Below, one piece after another: positions 1-8,690 of a stretch of 64,000 bases of DNA. The stretch comes from Komarekiella atlantica HA4396-MV6 (lineage in GTDB: Bacteria; Cyanobacteriota; Cyanobacteriia; Cyanobacteriales; Nostocaceae). Position numbers and translations under genes: made by a program. The stretch is taken from the NCBI GenBank assembly GCA_019359395.1, contig JAHHHK010000009.1, positions 124,001 to 188,000 on the forward strand. Direction: 5' to 3'. Positions within the stretch are counted from its first letter, which is position 1. Every line of letters starts with the position of its first letter. The notes under the pieces are model-generated. The model did not search any database, was not told the origin of the DNA, and worked only from the letters and a program-made list of their open reading frames with translations.

Positions 1-207
1 AACTATTCCCGGCGCGATCGCATCTAGGCTATTTAAGCCGTTGGGAGCTAATCCTAAGCCAGTACCAGCAGGGCGAAACTCTTGTGCTTTTTCGTACACT
101 TGAACGTCGTAACCAAGGTTTCGTAGGGCGATCGCAGTAGCCAAACCACCTAGTCCAGCACCGATGATGGCAATTTTATCTACTATAAATTTTTTGTCAC
201 TTGTCAT
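1..207 (-). CDS. FAD-dependent monooxygenase, N-terminal part (cut by window edge)
   Basis: Reading the minus strand from the ATG at 207 gives 69 residues before the window ends. They contain the dinucleotide-binding fingerprint I-I-G-A-G-L-G-G-L near residues 13-21, an acidic residue at the end of the second strand (V-Y-E-K) and the R-P-A-G-T-G-L-G-L-A-P-N stretch usual in PHBH-fold flavin monooxygenases (salicylate hydroxylase or zeaxanthin epoxidase-like). The substrate cannot be told from the N-terminus. The start codon lies in a degenerate heptamer repeat (TTTGTCA on the plus strand), as does the start of the gene at 13929. The gene is divergent from the molybdenum-hydroxylase genes at 469. 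Confidence 0.8.
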   Translation of the reverse strand, partial: MTSDKKFIVDKIAIIGAGLGGLATAIALRNLGYDVQVYEKAQEFRPAGTGLGLAPNGLNSLDAIAPGIV

Positions 208-215
208 TTGTCCTC

Positions 216-334
216 TCTTGAAAAGTTTTGATCCGATAGCGCAGCGTTAGCGAGTCTGCGTTCGCGGAGCGTCTCGTAGAGAGCGTCGGAAACCTCTCTA
301 CGAGACGCTTTGCGAACGGCTCAAACTTTTCGCT
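216..334. repeat. Dispersed palindromic element, GAAAAGTT-ended family
   Basis: The segment begins TCTTGAAAAGTT and ends AACTTTTCGCT, so its ends are inverted copies of GAAAAGTT. Inside is a long hairpin: the arm at 258-283 (GCGTTCGC...CTCGTAGAGAG) pairs with the arm at 294-318. The same ends bracket unrelated cores at 24213, 25579, 30392 and 62353. It lies between divergent genes. No transposase is present. Confidence 0.75.
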
Positions 335-468
335 TTGTCCTTTGTGAATTAATATAAATGACAAAATGCTTGCCCTTACTTCTATATTTGCTAGATTAAC
401 TAATAATCATGTAAAAAATAACAGACGAAAGATAGATAATAAATCCAATTATTATTAGCAGTCCAAAT

Positions 469-1017
469 ATGGAAGACAAATCTTTAACTCCAATAAATTC
501 AAACTCTCTTACCCAGGAATTTCAAATATTGGGCCCGGAGGTAGTAGATTTGTCGCTGAATGTCAATAACATTTCTTCCTCACTAAGATTAGAACCTCGT
601 GTTACCTTACTTGATGCACTCCGGGAAAACCTTGGTCTAATGGGTACTAAAAAAGCTTGCGATCGCGGTGAATGTGGTGCTTGTACTGTGTTAATTGATG
701 GTCGGCGGATTAACTCTTGTATGACTTTAGCAGTCATGCATATCGGTGCATCAATTACTACCATCGAAGGATTAGCCAAAGATGGCGAACTTCACCCCAT
801 GCAAACAGCTTTTATTACTCATGATGCTTTTCAATGTGGTTACTGTACATCAGGTCAAATTGTCTCAGCCGTAGGGATGATATTAGAAGAATTACCAAAA
901 TCGGAGATAGAAATTAAGGAAAAGATGAGTGGAAACCTTTGTCGTTGTGGAGCATACCCAAATATTATTGCTGCAATTAAAGACGTGTTAGAGGAGGTGG
1001 AAGATGCAGGCATTTAG
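469..1017 (+). CDS. 2Fe-2S subunit of a PaoABC/YagTSR-type molybdenum hydroxylase
   Basis: This is the electron-transfer subunit of a xanthine dehydrogenase-family aldehyde or purine oxidoreductase. It carries a plant-type 2Fe-2S site (C64, C69, C72, C84 in K-A-C-D-R-G-E-C-G-A-C...C) and the second, helical-domain 2Fe-2S site (C123, C126, C158, C160 in Q-C-G-Y-C and L-C-R-C-G). At 182 residues it is a complete subunit. Unlike E. coli PaoA it has no twin-arginine signal, so the complex should be cytoplasmic. It overlaps the FAD subunit by 14 nt, implying translational coupling. The molybdopterin subunit expected next is absent here and is found at 11719-13929 on the opposite strand. The substrate is unknown. 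Confidence 0.93.
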   Translation: MEDKSLTPINSNSLTQEFQILGPEVVDLSLNVNNISSSLRLEPRVTLLDALRENLGLMGTKKACDRGECGACTVLIDGRRINSCMTLAVMHIGASITTIEGLAKDGELHPMQTAFITHDAFQCGYCTSGQIVSAVGMILEELPKSEIEIKEKMSGNLCRCGAYPNIIAAIKDVLEEVEDAGI

Positions 1018-2005
1018 CTATGCTAAACCTACCTCACAAGAAGTGGCGATCGCGTCAGTTGAACAAGACAAAACTGCTACATTTATCGCTGGTGGCACAG
1101 ATTTACTGGGATTGATGAAAGATGGGGTACAAGAAGCAAATAAATTAGTTGATATTAACAGTTTACCTTTAGCAGATATTGAATTTCAAGCTGATAAAAT
1201 CTGCATAGGTGCAGTTTGTAAGCTGAGTGATGTGGCTTTTCATCCCAAGATTCAAGAGTGCTATCCAGTTATTAGCCAAGCATTGCTACAAAGTGCTTCG
1301 CCTCAACTACGAAATATGGCAACGGTAGGCGGTAACTTGCTGCAACGAGTACGCTGTGGCTACTTTCGAGATCCGGTTTTTTCTTGTAATAAACGCACTC
1401 CTGGTATAGGTTGTTCGGCAGTTTCAGGGTACAACCGGATGCACGCCATCTTTGGAGCTAGTGAGTATTGTATCGCCGTTCATCCTTCAGATCTAGCTGT
1501 AGCCCTAACAGTATTAGATGCTGTAATTTGTACTCAAAGATTGCAAACAGAACGTCGAATTTCAATTCATGATTTTTATCTTTTACCAGGTGAAACACCA
1601 GAAAAAGAAACTCTATTACAGCCTGGAGAATTAATTACTGCCATTGAAATCCCGGATTTGGCATATAAATCTTACTATTTAAAAGTCAGAGATCGCGCAG
1701 CTTATGAATTTGCTTTGGTTTCTGTTGCTGTTGCTTTAGATGTAGAACAGGACACGATTAAATCCGCACGAATCGCTTTTGGCGGAGTCGCACCCAAACC
1801 TTGGCGTGGGTGGGAAGCTGAGGAGTTTCTCAAAGGAAAATCTGTTAACGAAGCTACATTTACAGCCGCAGCGACAATAGCCATCAAAGATGCCAAACCG
1901 CAAACACACAATGAATTCAAAATTGAATTAGTCAAACGCGCTTTAGTACGTGTACTTTCGGTTGTCGGAGCAAGGGAAGAGAGAGACAAAAAACAGATGA
2001 ATTGA
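1004..2005 (+). CDS. FAD-binding (medium) subunit of the PaoABC-type molybdenum hydroxylase
   Basis: This FAD-binding subunit of the CO-dehydrogenase flavoprotein family passes electrons from the iron-sulfur subunit. The FAD-pyrophosphate motif A-G-G-T-D-L-L is at residues 29-35 and A-T-V-G-G-N-L-L at 106-113. A cysteine-rich insertion follows (C118, C128, C137, C156). From family knowledge this is the extra 4Fe-4S cluster typical of E. coli PaoB/YagS and absent from ordinary xanthine dehydrogenases, so this is a PaoABC-like enzyme. The ATG has a very good Shine-Dalgarno (GGAGG near 992) inside the end of the upstream gene, so the overlap is real. The gene continues the operon started at 469. 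Confidence 0.93.
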   Translation: MQAFSYAKPTSQEVAIASVEQDKTATFIAGGTDLLGLMKDGVQEANKLVDINSLPLADIEFQADKICIGAVCKLSDVAFHPKIQECYPVISQALLQSASPQLRNMATVGGNLLQRVRCGYFRDPVFSCNKRTPGIGCSAVSGYNRMHAIFGASEYCIAVHPSDLAVALTVLDAVICTQRLQTERRISIHDFYLLPGETPEKETLLQPGELITAIEIPDLAYKSYYLKVRDRAAYEFALVSVAVALDVEQDTIKSARIAFGGVAPKPWRGWEAEEFLKGKSVNEATFTAAATIAIKDAKPQTHNEFKIELVKRALVRVLSVVGAREERDKKQMN

Positions 2006-2071
2006 CAAAGCCAGCCGCATAACAAAGACCCTATATTGTACAATCGCTAGAGATACAATCTGGAGAGCGAC

Positions 2072-3475
2072 TTGCCTAGATCGATTCACTCTACTCAACC
2101 ACCACTGAGATTTATTCCCCTACGTTTTAACCCATTTATACTTAAAATTACTCAGTGGTTACTACCGCTCTTGCTACGGTTTCGGACTAGACCTTGGCTA
2201 CCTGCTGGTATAGTCAATATTGAAGCTAGAAACGTTAAGGTATTAGCCGAACTTTATCAACAATTTCAAGCTGGCAAAATTCGCTTTTTGATAGCATTTC
2301 GTCACCCAGAGGTGGAAGATCCCCTTTGTATGCTGTATCTGCTTTCCCGGATTGTACCAAAGGTTGCTCGTCAACAAAATATTGAGCTAAAAAATCGGGT
2401 TCACAGCTATTTTCTTTATGACCGAGGGATGACAATATGGGCTGGGGACTGGCTAGGTAGATTGTTCTCTCGAATCGGGGGTGTGCCAGTTCGTCGCGGT
2501 AGGCGGCTAGATAGACACGCTATCCAAACAGCACGGGAGTTGTTTGCTAATGGCAAATTTCCCATTTCAGTTGCACCCGAAGGCGGTACTAATGGTCTTA
2601 GTGGCGTTGTTAGCCCTTTAGAACCTGGTGTTGCCCAAATGAGTTTCTGGTGCGTAGAAGACTTGCAAAAAGCCAACCGTTCTGAGACTGTTGTGATTGT
2701 ACCGATCGCCATCCAGTATCGCTACGTTGAACCACTTTGGTCAAAGCTGGATTGGCTATTGAGTAAATTGGAACTTGATAGCGGCTTGCCAATGAAGGAA
2801 ATTGCTCAAGGCGAGCAACAAGAAATATACTACCAACGTATCTATCGTTTGGCTGAATATTTGATTGCAGAGATGGAAGAGTTTTATCGGCGCTTCTATC
2901 ATCAAGACATTCCCAAAATCATCTCAAATGAAGAATCTGCTAGTCCCAATCAAGTATTAATTGACCGACTGCACTATTTAATGAATATAGCTTTGCAAGT
3001 TGCTGAGCAATATTTTGGACTCCAGTCACAGGGAACTTTTATTGACCGCTGTCGCCGATTAGAAGAAGCTGGCTGGAGTTATATTTACCGGGAAGATTTG
3101 CCAGACATCAGCACTTTATCACCCTTCAAACGTGGGCTAGCAGATTGGATTGCCGAAGAAGCAGACTTGCGGATGCGACACATGCGGTTAGTGGAAAGTT
3201 TTATCGCAGTCTCCACTTATATGCAAGAACAACTAACTGCTGACAGGTGTGCGGAAATAGCATTACTCATGTTCGATATGCTGTCTCGAATTAAGGATAC
3301 AACACTTCCGGGGCGACCTCGATTAGGTTGGAAAGAAGCGCAAATCACCGTGGGTGAGCCAATTTCAGTTAGCGATCGCTGGGCGAACTCTCAAGGCGAT
3401 CGCCATGCAGTTAGACAAGCTTTGAGCGATTTGACAAGAGATTTGCAGCTTGCATTGCAGGAAATGATTAGTTAG
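2072..3475 (+). CDS. PlsC-like 1-acyl-glycerol-3-phosphate acyltransferase
   Basis: The N-terminal half is a glycerolipid acyltransferase domain. The catalytic H-x4-D box is H78...D83 (F-R-H-P-E-V-E-D-P), and A-P-E-G-G at 168-172 is the phosphate-binding E-G box. It would acylate lysophosphatidate or a related acceptor at the membrane; a hydrophobic segment precedes the box (residues 22-36). The roughly 200-residue C-terminal half has no motif I recognise, so the protein is longer than simple PlsC. The start is TTG at 2072 with GGAG 6-9 nt upstream; no ATG fits better. It follows the flavoprotein subunit by 66 nt but is not obviously related in function. Confidence 0.8.
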   Translation: MPRSIHSTQPPLRFIPLRFNPFILKITQWLLPLLLRFRTRPWLPAGIVNIEARNVKVLAELYQQFQAGKIRFLIAFRHPEVEDPLCMLYLLSRIVPKVARQQNIELKNRVHSYFLYDRGMTIWAGDWLGRLFSRIGGVPVRRGRRLDRHAIQTARELFANGKFPISVAPEGGTNGLSGVVSPLEPGVAQMSFWCVEDLQKANRSETVVIVPIAIQYRYVEPLWSKLDWLLSKLELDSGLPMKEIAQGEQQEIYYQRIYRLAEYLIAEMEEFYRRFYHQDIPKIISNEESASPNQVLIDRLHYLMNIALQVAEQYFGLQSQGTFIDRCRRLEEAGWSYIYREDLPDISTLSPFKRGLADWIAEEADLRMRHMRLVESFIAVSTYMQEQLTADRCAEIALLMFDMLSRIKDTTLPGRPRLGWKEAQITVGEPISVSDRWANSQGDRHAVRQALSDLTRDLQLALQEMIS

Positions 3476-3529
3476 ATCCCCGACTTCTCAAAGAAGTCGA
3501 TCCCCGACTTCTCAAAGAAGTTGGGGATC
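3475..3529. repeat. Tandem copies of a GATCCCCGACTTCT hairpin, likely terminator-like
   Basis: Two 24-bp direct copies of GATCCCCGACTTCTCAAAG... are followed by GTTGGGGATC, so the last copy folds with the closing arm. The first G is the last base of the acyltransferase stop codon. Related hairpins lie directly after other genes at 11664 and 37501, and a decayed one at 19330. The position suggests transcript-end or mRNA-stabilising hairpins, but no U-tract follows. Confidence 0.65.
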
Positions 3530-3647
3530 GGATCTGGACACGTAAACTTTTATATTATTAACGAATATGAAAAAACTTTTTAGTTTGCATATATCTATAT
3601 TGACATGTGCTATATCTACCTACAGATTTTAAAATGCTTTTAACAAT

Positions 3648-5735
3648 ATGAAACGCCAAAAAAACCCTAATACTGGTGTATTTAGGGTCATATATGCTTT
3701 GAAAACTAAGGTTGTCTTATTAATCTGTGTTTTTGTCATTAGTTTGTTTGGTATTCTGCTATCAAATTGCTTGATGACACAGAGAGCCATAGCTAAGAAT
3801 GGCCTACTGCAATCAGCTCCAACTCAACCTTTAGGCTATTACGATTATTTTGGTAAATTACTAAATCCTCAACAAGCAGCAAACATAGTTATCAAGCAGG
3901 GACTTGATCCTAATGACCCAATTTCCTATCAACGAGTAGGAGCAGTTCAAATCACTGAGGAGTTAATTGCCAAAGGTAAAGATATATTCTTCAATCGCAA
4001 AATTGGCGATACATTTGGCCTGCAAGGAGTATTTGGTTTTGGAACTGGCGTTGCAACGATTTTGCCAGAATTACAAACAGCAATAGTTAAGTTGCAAGGT
4101 CAGCCGACAACAAACTTACAAATTACTCTTGAGAAAGATATAAAGTTAGGTAGTCGAACTTTTCCTCAAGGAACTGTCATTAATACAGGCTTAAAAATGG
4201 AAAAAGGAGGAACTTTTCCCATTGGAATAGGACTCACGCCTAACCTTGATATTAGCTGTGCTGCTTGCCATGTATCCCTTTCAAGTCAGGGTGAGCCTCT
4301 TATAGGAGTACCTAATGGCGAAATTGCCACACCCTTGTTAGTTGCTTTAGCACCAAATTCTGCTGCGGCATTTTCGCGGTTGAACTTTAATCCTCTAAAC
4401 CCAGAATACCAAGGCAATGGTAAAATCATTCTAGATAGTAAAGGTAATGAAGTAGAATTACCTGATCCTGAAAAGTTTGAAAAAGCCTTCGATGATGCAG
4501 TATTAGATGTGCCTTTCGGGAATTTTGAAAGTTCTTCAGATAGTATCAACAATACTACTCAAATTCCCAGCGCTTTCACATTTAAGAATCATCCTTATTT
4601 CTTTGATGGACAGTTTGCTGTCGGGCCGTTTGCGGGATTAAGTGCTAATAATAACGGTGTCCATTCTTCGGAAATTAATCTCTTGGCAGCTGCTCAACTC
4701 AGTTTAGAAACGCTTAACATTGATCCAGAAGTTTATATTGGTACATTCCTTCAGAATGCTGCTGATCCACGTCTACGTTTACCAGAAGGAGTTAAAGTTA
4801 AACCTTCAGAGTGGCTGCGTCAAATTGCACCGGATGCTGTACAAGCAGAATTAGAAGACCAAGTTGCTGCTCCGGGAGCAGGAGATTCTCCTAATTTGCG
4901 CCCTAGCTTGTTTACATACAACGGTTTGGTTTTCAGTCCAAATACAGTAAAACCTAATGATATCGCTAGTGGCTCTTTTTTATTTGCTAATAACGCCATG
5001 TCTGCTTTCCAAAATAGTTTAGTACCGCCTGCTAACAAAACTTCGGAAAACTGGCAAGCATTAAATAGCAATTCTGTTAGACGTGGAGCAAAAGTTTTTG
5101 AGAAAGCTAATTGTGCAACTTGCCATATTCCACCTTTCTTTACTGATAATAAAATTCATTCAATTGATGAAATTCGTACTAACTCGGCTCGTGCTGAGTC
5201 TCGCCTAGCGTTAAGTAACCTGTTAGTGCCACCCAAGCTGTACACTTTCAATACTCCCGTTCCCATACCTGCGAACGCTGAGGTGTTAGACGTGCCAACG
5301 CAGGGTATTTCTGACAATCCGACAACACTACCTAAAGGTATATTGCCAAAAGGCGGTTACAAAACTATTTCCTTACGTGGTCTTTATTTAAGCGCACCAT
5401 ATTTGCACGATGGTGGGGTAGCAGTGCGAGCAAGAAGTTTGCAAGTTAACCCCAATGGCATCACTGTAGTTGACAAGACTGGGTTAGGGTTAACTGGCAC
5501 TCTTAGCCAAAGTATACCTGCTGATGCTGCTAGTAGCTTGCGTGCTTTGGTTGACCGTGAACTTCGTGCTTTAGTTGTGAAAGCTAACAAAGCTAACCCT
5601 AGTTTAGTACGGAGTAATCTTGATGGTACAGGGCATGAGTTTTACGTAGATAGACAAGCTGGGTTTAATTCAAACCAGCAAACAGACCTGATTAATTTTT
5701 TACTAGCGCTTGATGATGACCCTGGTAATTTCTGA
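3648..5735 (+). CDS. Exported di-haem cytochrome c, peroxidase/MauG-like
   Basis: There are two c-type haem sites, C204-A-A-C-H208 and C489-A-T-C-H493, in a 695-residue protein. One N-terminal hydrophobic segment (about residues 24-46) acts as a signal or anchor, so it works in the periplasm or thylakoid lumen. The two-haem layout and motifs such as G-G-Y-K-T-I-S-L-R-G-L-Y and A-P-Y-L-H-D-G-G in the C-terminal part match the bacterial cytochrome c peroxidase/di-haem oxidase superfamily, although the protein is about twice the length of a classical CcpA. The reaction cannot be named. The ATG at 3648 lacks a clear Shine-Dalgarno. It stands alone, with spacers on both sides. Confidence 0.75.
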   Translation: MKRQKNPNTGVFRVIYALKTKVVLLICVFVISLFGILLSNCLMTQRAIAKNGLLQSAPTQPLGYYDYFGKLLNPQQAANIVIKQGLDPNDPISYQRVGAVQITEELIAKGKDIFFNRKIGDTFGLQGVFGFGTGVATILPELQTAIVKLQGQPTTNLQITLEKDIKLGSRTFPQGTVINTGLKMEKGGTFPIGIGLTPNLDISCAACHVSLSSQGEPLIGVPNGEIATPLLVALAPNSAAAFSRLNFNPLNPEYQGNGKIILDSKGNEVELPDPEKFEKAFDDAVLDVPFGNFESSSDSINNTTQIPSAFTFKNHPYFFDGQFAVGPFAGLSANNNGVHSSEINLLAAAQLSLETLNIDPEVYIGTFLQNAADPRLRLPEGVKVKPSEWLRQIAPDAVQAELEDQVAAPGAGDSPNLRPSLFTYNGLVFSPNTVKPNDIASGSFLFANNAMSAFQNSLVPPANKTSENWQALNSNSVRRGAKVFEKANCATCHIPPFFTDNKIHSIDEIRTNSARAESRLALSNLLVPPKLYTFNTPVPIPANAEVLDVPTQGISDNPTTLPKGILPKGGYKTISLRGLYLSAPYLHDGGVAVRARSLQVNPNGITVVDKTGLGLTGTLSQSIPADAASSLRALVDRELRALVVKANKANPSLVRSNLDGTGHEFYVDRQAGFNSNQQTDLINFLLALDDDPGNF

Positions 5736-5812
5736 TTAAAGGTGTGCTTGCTTTCCTTCATTGGTATCAACTTCAGGCGAAAACCTTTAAACATCGAATA
5801 CAAGATGTTCTT

Positions 5813-5850
5813 GTAGGGCGGGTTACGGCGTTTCGTTTAACTCACCCTAC
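5813..5850. repeat. Small GTAGGGCGGGTTA hairpin
   Basis: GTAGGGCGGGTTA at 5813-5825 is complementary, with mismatches, to AACTCACCCTAC at 5839-5850. It lies between the cytochrome and PEP-CTERM genes. This is a common type of dispersed hairpin in filamentous cyanobacteria; no other function is visible. Confidence 0.5.
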
Positions 5851-5912
5851 GCAAATCACTACTAGCGATCGCAACACCTAATTTGTTAACTTTGTTTTTG
5901 GAGAATTATCTG

Positions 5913-6467
5913 ATGCAATTAACCAATAAGCTTCATATTACTACTGTTAGTGTTGTTATAAGCTTCACTGGTGTTAGTACATCTGTGGCACAAGCCGCAC
6001 AGTTATTTGATTTTCAATACTCTTTCCCCAGTTATGAAGCGAATGGTACAGCAATTTCTGCTAGCGGCATCCTCACCACCACCGATTTAGATCCTATAAA
6101 TAACAATTACACAATCACAGGAATCAGTGGCACAAGGACGGTAGAAGGAATTGCAGAGAAAATCGTTGGGCTGCTGTCGCCAGGTGAATATGGAACCAAT
6201 GATAATCTGTTGAATGCAAATATGCCGCTGTTAACTAAGAACGGTTTTTCTTACCGAGTCTCTGGAAGTGGGGAAGATGGAAAGGGAAACGTTAACGTAT
6301 TTTATAGTAGTTTCAGTGAAGGTTATTCAGAGTTTTCCAGCAATGTAGATTATGGCAACTTTAGTGTTACTTCACGTCCTATTCCTGAACCTTATACAGT
6401 CGCTGGCTCATTAGTTGCTCTTGGTTTTGGCTGGTGGGCAAAACGAAAAAGAGCAGTAGCTTCGTAA
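5913..6467 (+). CDS. PEP-CTERM sorting-signal protein
   Basis: This is a secreted protein with an N-terminal signal peptide (hydrophobic stretch V-S-V-V-I-S-F-T-G-V followed by A-Q-A-A-Q) and a C-terminal PEP-CTERM signal: P-I-P-E-P, then a hydrophobic helix and the basic tail W-A-K-R-K-R. From family knowledge such proteins are processed by an exosortase and end up on the cell surface or in the exopolysaccharide. The mature 130-residue region has no recognisable domain. I chose the ATG at 5913 because GGAG lies 9 nt upstream; an in-frame TTG at 5883 would add ten residues in front of the signal peptide. The 3' end is 5 nt from the convergent gene at 6473. Confidence 0.85.
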   Translation: MQLTNKLHITTVSVVISFTGVSTSVAQAAQLFDFQYSFPSYEANGTAISASGILTTTDLDPINNNYTITGISGTRTVEGIAEKIVGLLSPGEYGTNDNLLNANMPLLTKNGFSYRVSGSGEDGKGNVNVFYSSFSEGYSEFSSNVDYGNFSVTSRPIPEPYTVAGSLVALGFGWWAKRKRAVAS

Positions 6468-6472
6468 TTCGT

Positions 6473-7357
6473 TCAAGGAGAAGTGGTTTTAGAAACTTCT
6501 GGGCTACGAATGATGATATGTCCTTTCTCACTTTGTTGAATAGCTAACACCGATGGTATCTCGTTAGATTTCGCATTTGGGGGCAATGCTCTAAACAAAT
6601 AAATCCAGCCGCCACGTTCTAGGAGTAAACGCCAGACTCTCGGCTGCTTGGGATTGCTGCTGATATCACTATCTTCCCTGCCTCGCAAGTCCTCGAATAG
6701 ACCTCTGTCGCCAATAATGCGATAACCTTTTAAGGAAGGGTCGGCAAATACATCATCAAGTTTGCGCCCTACAGCAAACTTTTCTTCTGGTGTAATTAAC
6801 GCCACAACAGGCAATGTGGAGTTTTGACCAGCATCCCGCCTAGCGTCTGCAATGCCTTGCCAACGAGCTAACCAAAAAATCACAATTAGAACCCAGGATA
6901 CTATTACTATCTCATTAACTAGCGATCGCAAAAAATCAACTGAACGCAATTGCCCAGAACTAAATTCAGCTAGAGACTTTAGCTGTTTAGCTATCCATGA
7001 ACGTCTGCGTTGAGTAGCAGAGATGATCCGACTCAATAGTAATTGACTTGCAGTGACTACAGTATCACTGATGATCTTAATTAACCATAATGTTGCTTGA
7101 ATAGCGATCACAGCGATAAAAAAGGCGATCGCTGTTTTGCATATTGCCCAACCATCTCCGAGAAATATTTGCAGGGGAACTATCAAAAAAGACTGTGCAG
7201 GTAAGTCGAGGGTATTGACTTCTAGCTGAAAAAAGTAGAAATATGACCAACGATAAATCCAGCCTGCAAAGAAAAGCGCCGCACCCAGTAAGCCAAGTAC
7301 ACTAGTGAACTTACCTAAAATATTAGTTTCCTGGTTAGGGTTAGGGGCTTGGGTCAT
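6473..7357 (-). CDS. Unrecognised membrane protein, three transmembrane segments
   Basis: I do not recognise this 294-residue protein. Three hydrophobic segments are visible: about residues 15-38 (V-L-G-L-L-G-A-A-L-F-F), 75-97 and 148-167. A C-terminal soluble domain of roughly 120 residues follows, with several charged patches but no motif I can name. The second membrane segment is followed by a basic stretch with Q-R-R-R-S. It is convergent with the PEP-CTERM gene and upstream of a MITE-like element, with no operon partner. Confidence 0.7.
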   Translation of the reverse strand: MTQAPNPNQETNILGKFTSVLGLLGAALFFAGWIYRWSYFYFFQLEVNTLDLPAQSFLIVPLQIFLGDGWAICKTAIAFFIAVIAIQATLWLIKIISDTVVTASQLLLSRIISATQRRRSWIAKQLKSLAEFSSGQLRSVDFLRSLVNEIVIVSWVLIVIFWLARWQGIADARRDAGQNSTLPVVALITPEEKFAVGRKLDDVFADPSLKGYRIIGDRGLFEDLRGREDSDISSNPKQPRVWRLLLERGGWIYLFRALPPNAKSNEIPSVLAIQQSEKGHIIIRSPEVSKTTSP

Positions 7358-7415
7358 ACGAGAATTGGAGAAGAAACTTATTGAGATAGTATAAAACTAA
7401 CCCTTCAATGTGTAA

Positions 7416-7506
7416 TAGACATCTCCGAAAATTAATTATGCGTTGCCCAAAATCCTTGTAGAGACGTAGCAGTGCTACGTCTCTACATCTTTGTCGGAGA
7501 TGTCTA
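7416..7506. mobile_element. MITE-like element with 13-bp perfect terminal inverted repeats
   Basis: TAGACATCTCCGA at 7416-7428 is exactly complementary to TCGGAGATGTCTA at 7494-7506. At its centre (7458-7486) is a 29-bp perfect palindrome (GTAGAGACGTAGCA, one base, TGCTACGTCTCTAC). A truncated relative with the same core and left end lies at 21950. The element is 91 bp and noncoding, as expected for a non-autonomous element. Confidence 0.65.
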
Positions 7507-7620
7507 ATGTATTTTTCTTTGTGTCTTAGTGGCTTGGTAGTTTAGAAATCAAATTTTTAACCACAAAGACACATTATTTAGATGATTTTACGGAAATTTG
7601 ACACCCGCTTTTGAAATTTA

Positions 7621-8256
7621 ATGAGAAAGTGGAATATAGTCAAATATACTGTTAAAGCCATGAAAGCTTTTTTCCAGGGATGGGTTGTGGCAATCTTAGT
7701 AATGGCAGCAACGCTAGCAGGAAACATCCAAGCTGTAATTAGCAAAGATGTCAAGACGGTAAATTCTTTGTTGGCACAGACACCAGTCAAAGCAGATGAA
7801 TTAGACCTTGCAGTGTCCTTGCCAAAGTTAGCGCAGGTCATCTTTAAAGGGGGTGAGTCAAGCAGTGGTCAGATAATAGGAATTGATGCACAAGGCCAAG
7901 CACTATCAATTCAGCGTAGTGGTAAAACTGCTACAATTCCCCTGAGCCAAATTGCAAGAGTAGTTTTCAAGAATGAGACATTGGTTTACATCGGCAATGA
8001 GCTTCAAATTATGCGGAACGCACGAATAGACCGTCCCCAAGGTAAGCCAGTAACTTGGAGTGGTATCCCAATAAATACTTTTACCATAAAAAATCCTATC
8101 CAAGGTCAAGCAGTAGTGAAGCTCAAACCACCCGTGGTTTCTACAGCACAGTTGCGAGGTATTCGGTCAGTGGCCAGAAATCGGCAATATGTGGTAGATG
8201 AAATCCAGTTCAATTCGCAACAAAGAACGATCACTATTTTGGCAAAACCTTATTAA
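7621..8256 (+). CDS. Unrecognised exported protein
   Basis: This 211-residue protein has one N-terminal hydrophobic segment (W-V-V-A-I-L-V-M-A-A-T-L-A-G, about residues 21-34) that looks like a signal peptide. The rest is soluble and beta-rich, with a repeated pattern in which I-F-K-G-G and V-F-K-N-E pair with L-S-I-Q-R and I-P-L-S-Q-I; no known domain is evident. The ATG at 7621 has no clear ribosome-binding site, and an internal ATG at 7660 (M-K-A-F-F) would give a tighter signal peptide. It lies upstream of, and in the same direction as, the TPR-CHAT gene, but a 430-bp minisatellite region intervenes. Confidence 0.65.
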   Translation: MRKWNIVKYTVKAMKAFFQGWVVAILVMAATLAGNIQAVISKDVKTVNSLLAQTPVKADELDLAVSLPKLAQVIFKGGESSSGQIIGIDAQGQALSIQRSGKTATIPLSQIARVVFKNETLVYIGNELQIMRNARIDRPQGKPVTWSGIPINTFTIKNPIQGQAVVKLKPPVVSTAQLRGIRSVARNRQYVVDEIQFNSQQRTITILAKPY

Positions 8257-8298
8257 TCGTGAATTATTTTAGCAACTGCCTGAAAATGAATCAAATAA

Positions 8299-8658
8299 CA
8301 AACTATTTGCTTCAACGTTTTCTACGGTCATTTCAACTTTAGTAACGACAACTTCAACGTTAGTAACTACAGCTTCAGCATTAATAACAAACGCTTGAGT
8401 TGTTTTTACCAGAACTTAAGTATTTTTTATAACAACTTCAGCGTTAGTAACTACAGCTTCAGCATTAATAACAAATGCTTAAGTCGTTTTAACAATAGCT
8501 TAAGTATTTTTTATAGCAACTTCAGCGTTAGTAACAACAGCTTGAGTATTAATAACAGGCACTTAAGTTGTTCTAACAACAGCTTAAGTATTTCCTATAG
8601 TAGCTTCAACGTTAGTAACTACAGCTCCAACATTTCTAACTACAGCTTCGGCTGATGC
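8299..8658. repeat. 84-bp minisatellite (21-bp subunits) between two genes
   Basis: Copies beginning AACTTCARCGTTAGTAAC start at 8350, 8434 and 8518, and a fourth (AGCTTCAACG) at 8602, giving an exact 84-bp period. Each unit is made of four diverged 21-bp pieces. The plus-strand frame is open from 8299 to the TGA at 8653-8655 and would encode a Ser/Asn/Phe-rich heptapeptide repeat, but there is no ATG or ribosome-binding site; the only nearby initiator is a TTG at 8395. I annotate it as a repeat rather than a gene. It ends 30-40 bp before the TPR-CHAT start. Confidence 0.75.
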
Positions 8659-8690
8659 TCAATGAAAACTGATTATATCTGTAATATTCT

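Noticed and set aside
8395-8655. 86-codon frame starting at TTG, Ser/Asn/Phe-rich
   Set aside because: It lies wholly in the 84-bp tandem repeat and lacks a ribosome-binding site; treated as a repeat.
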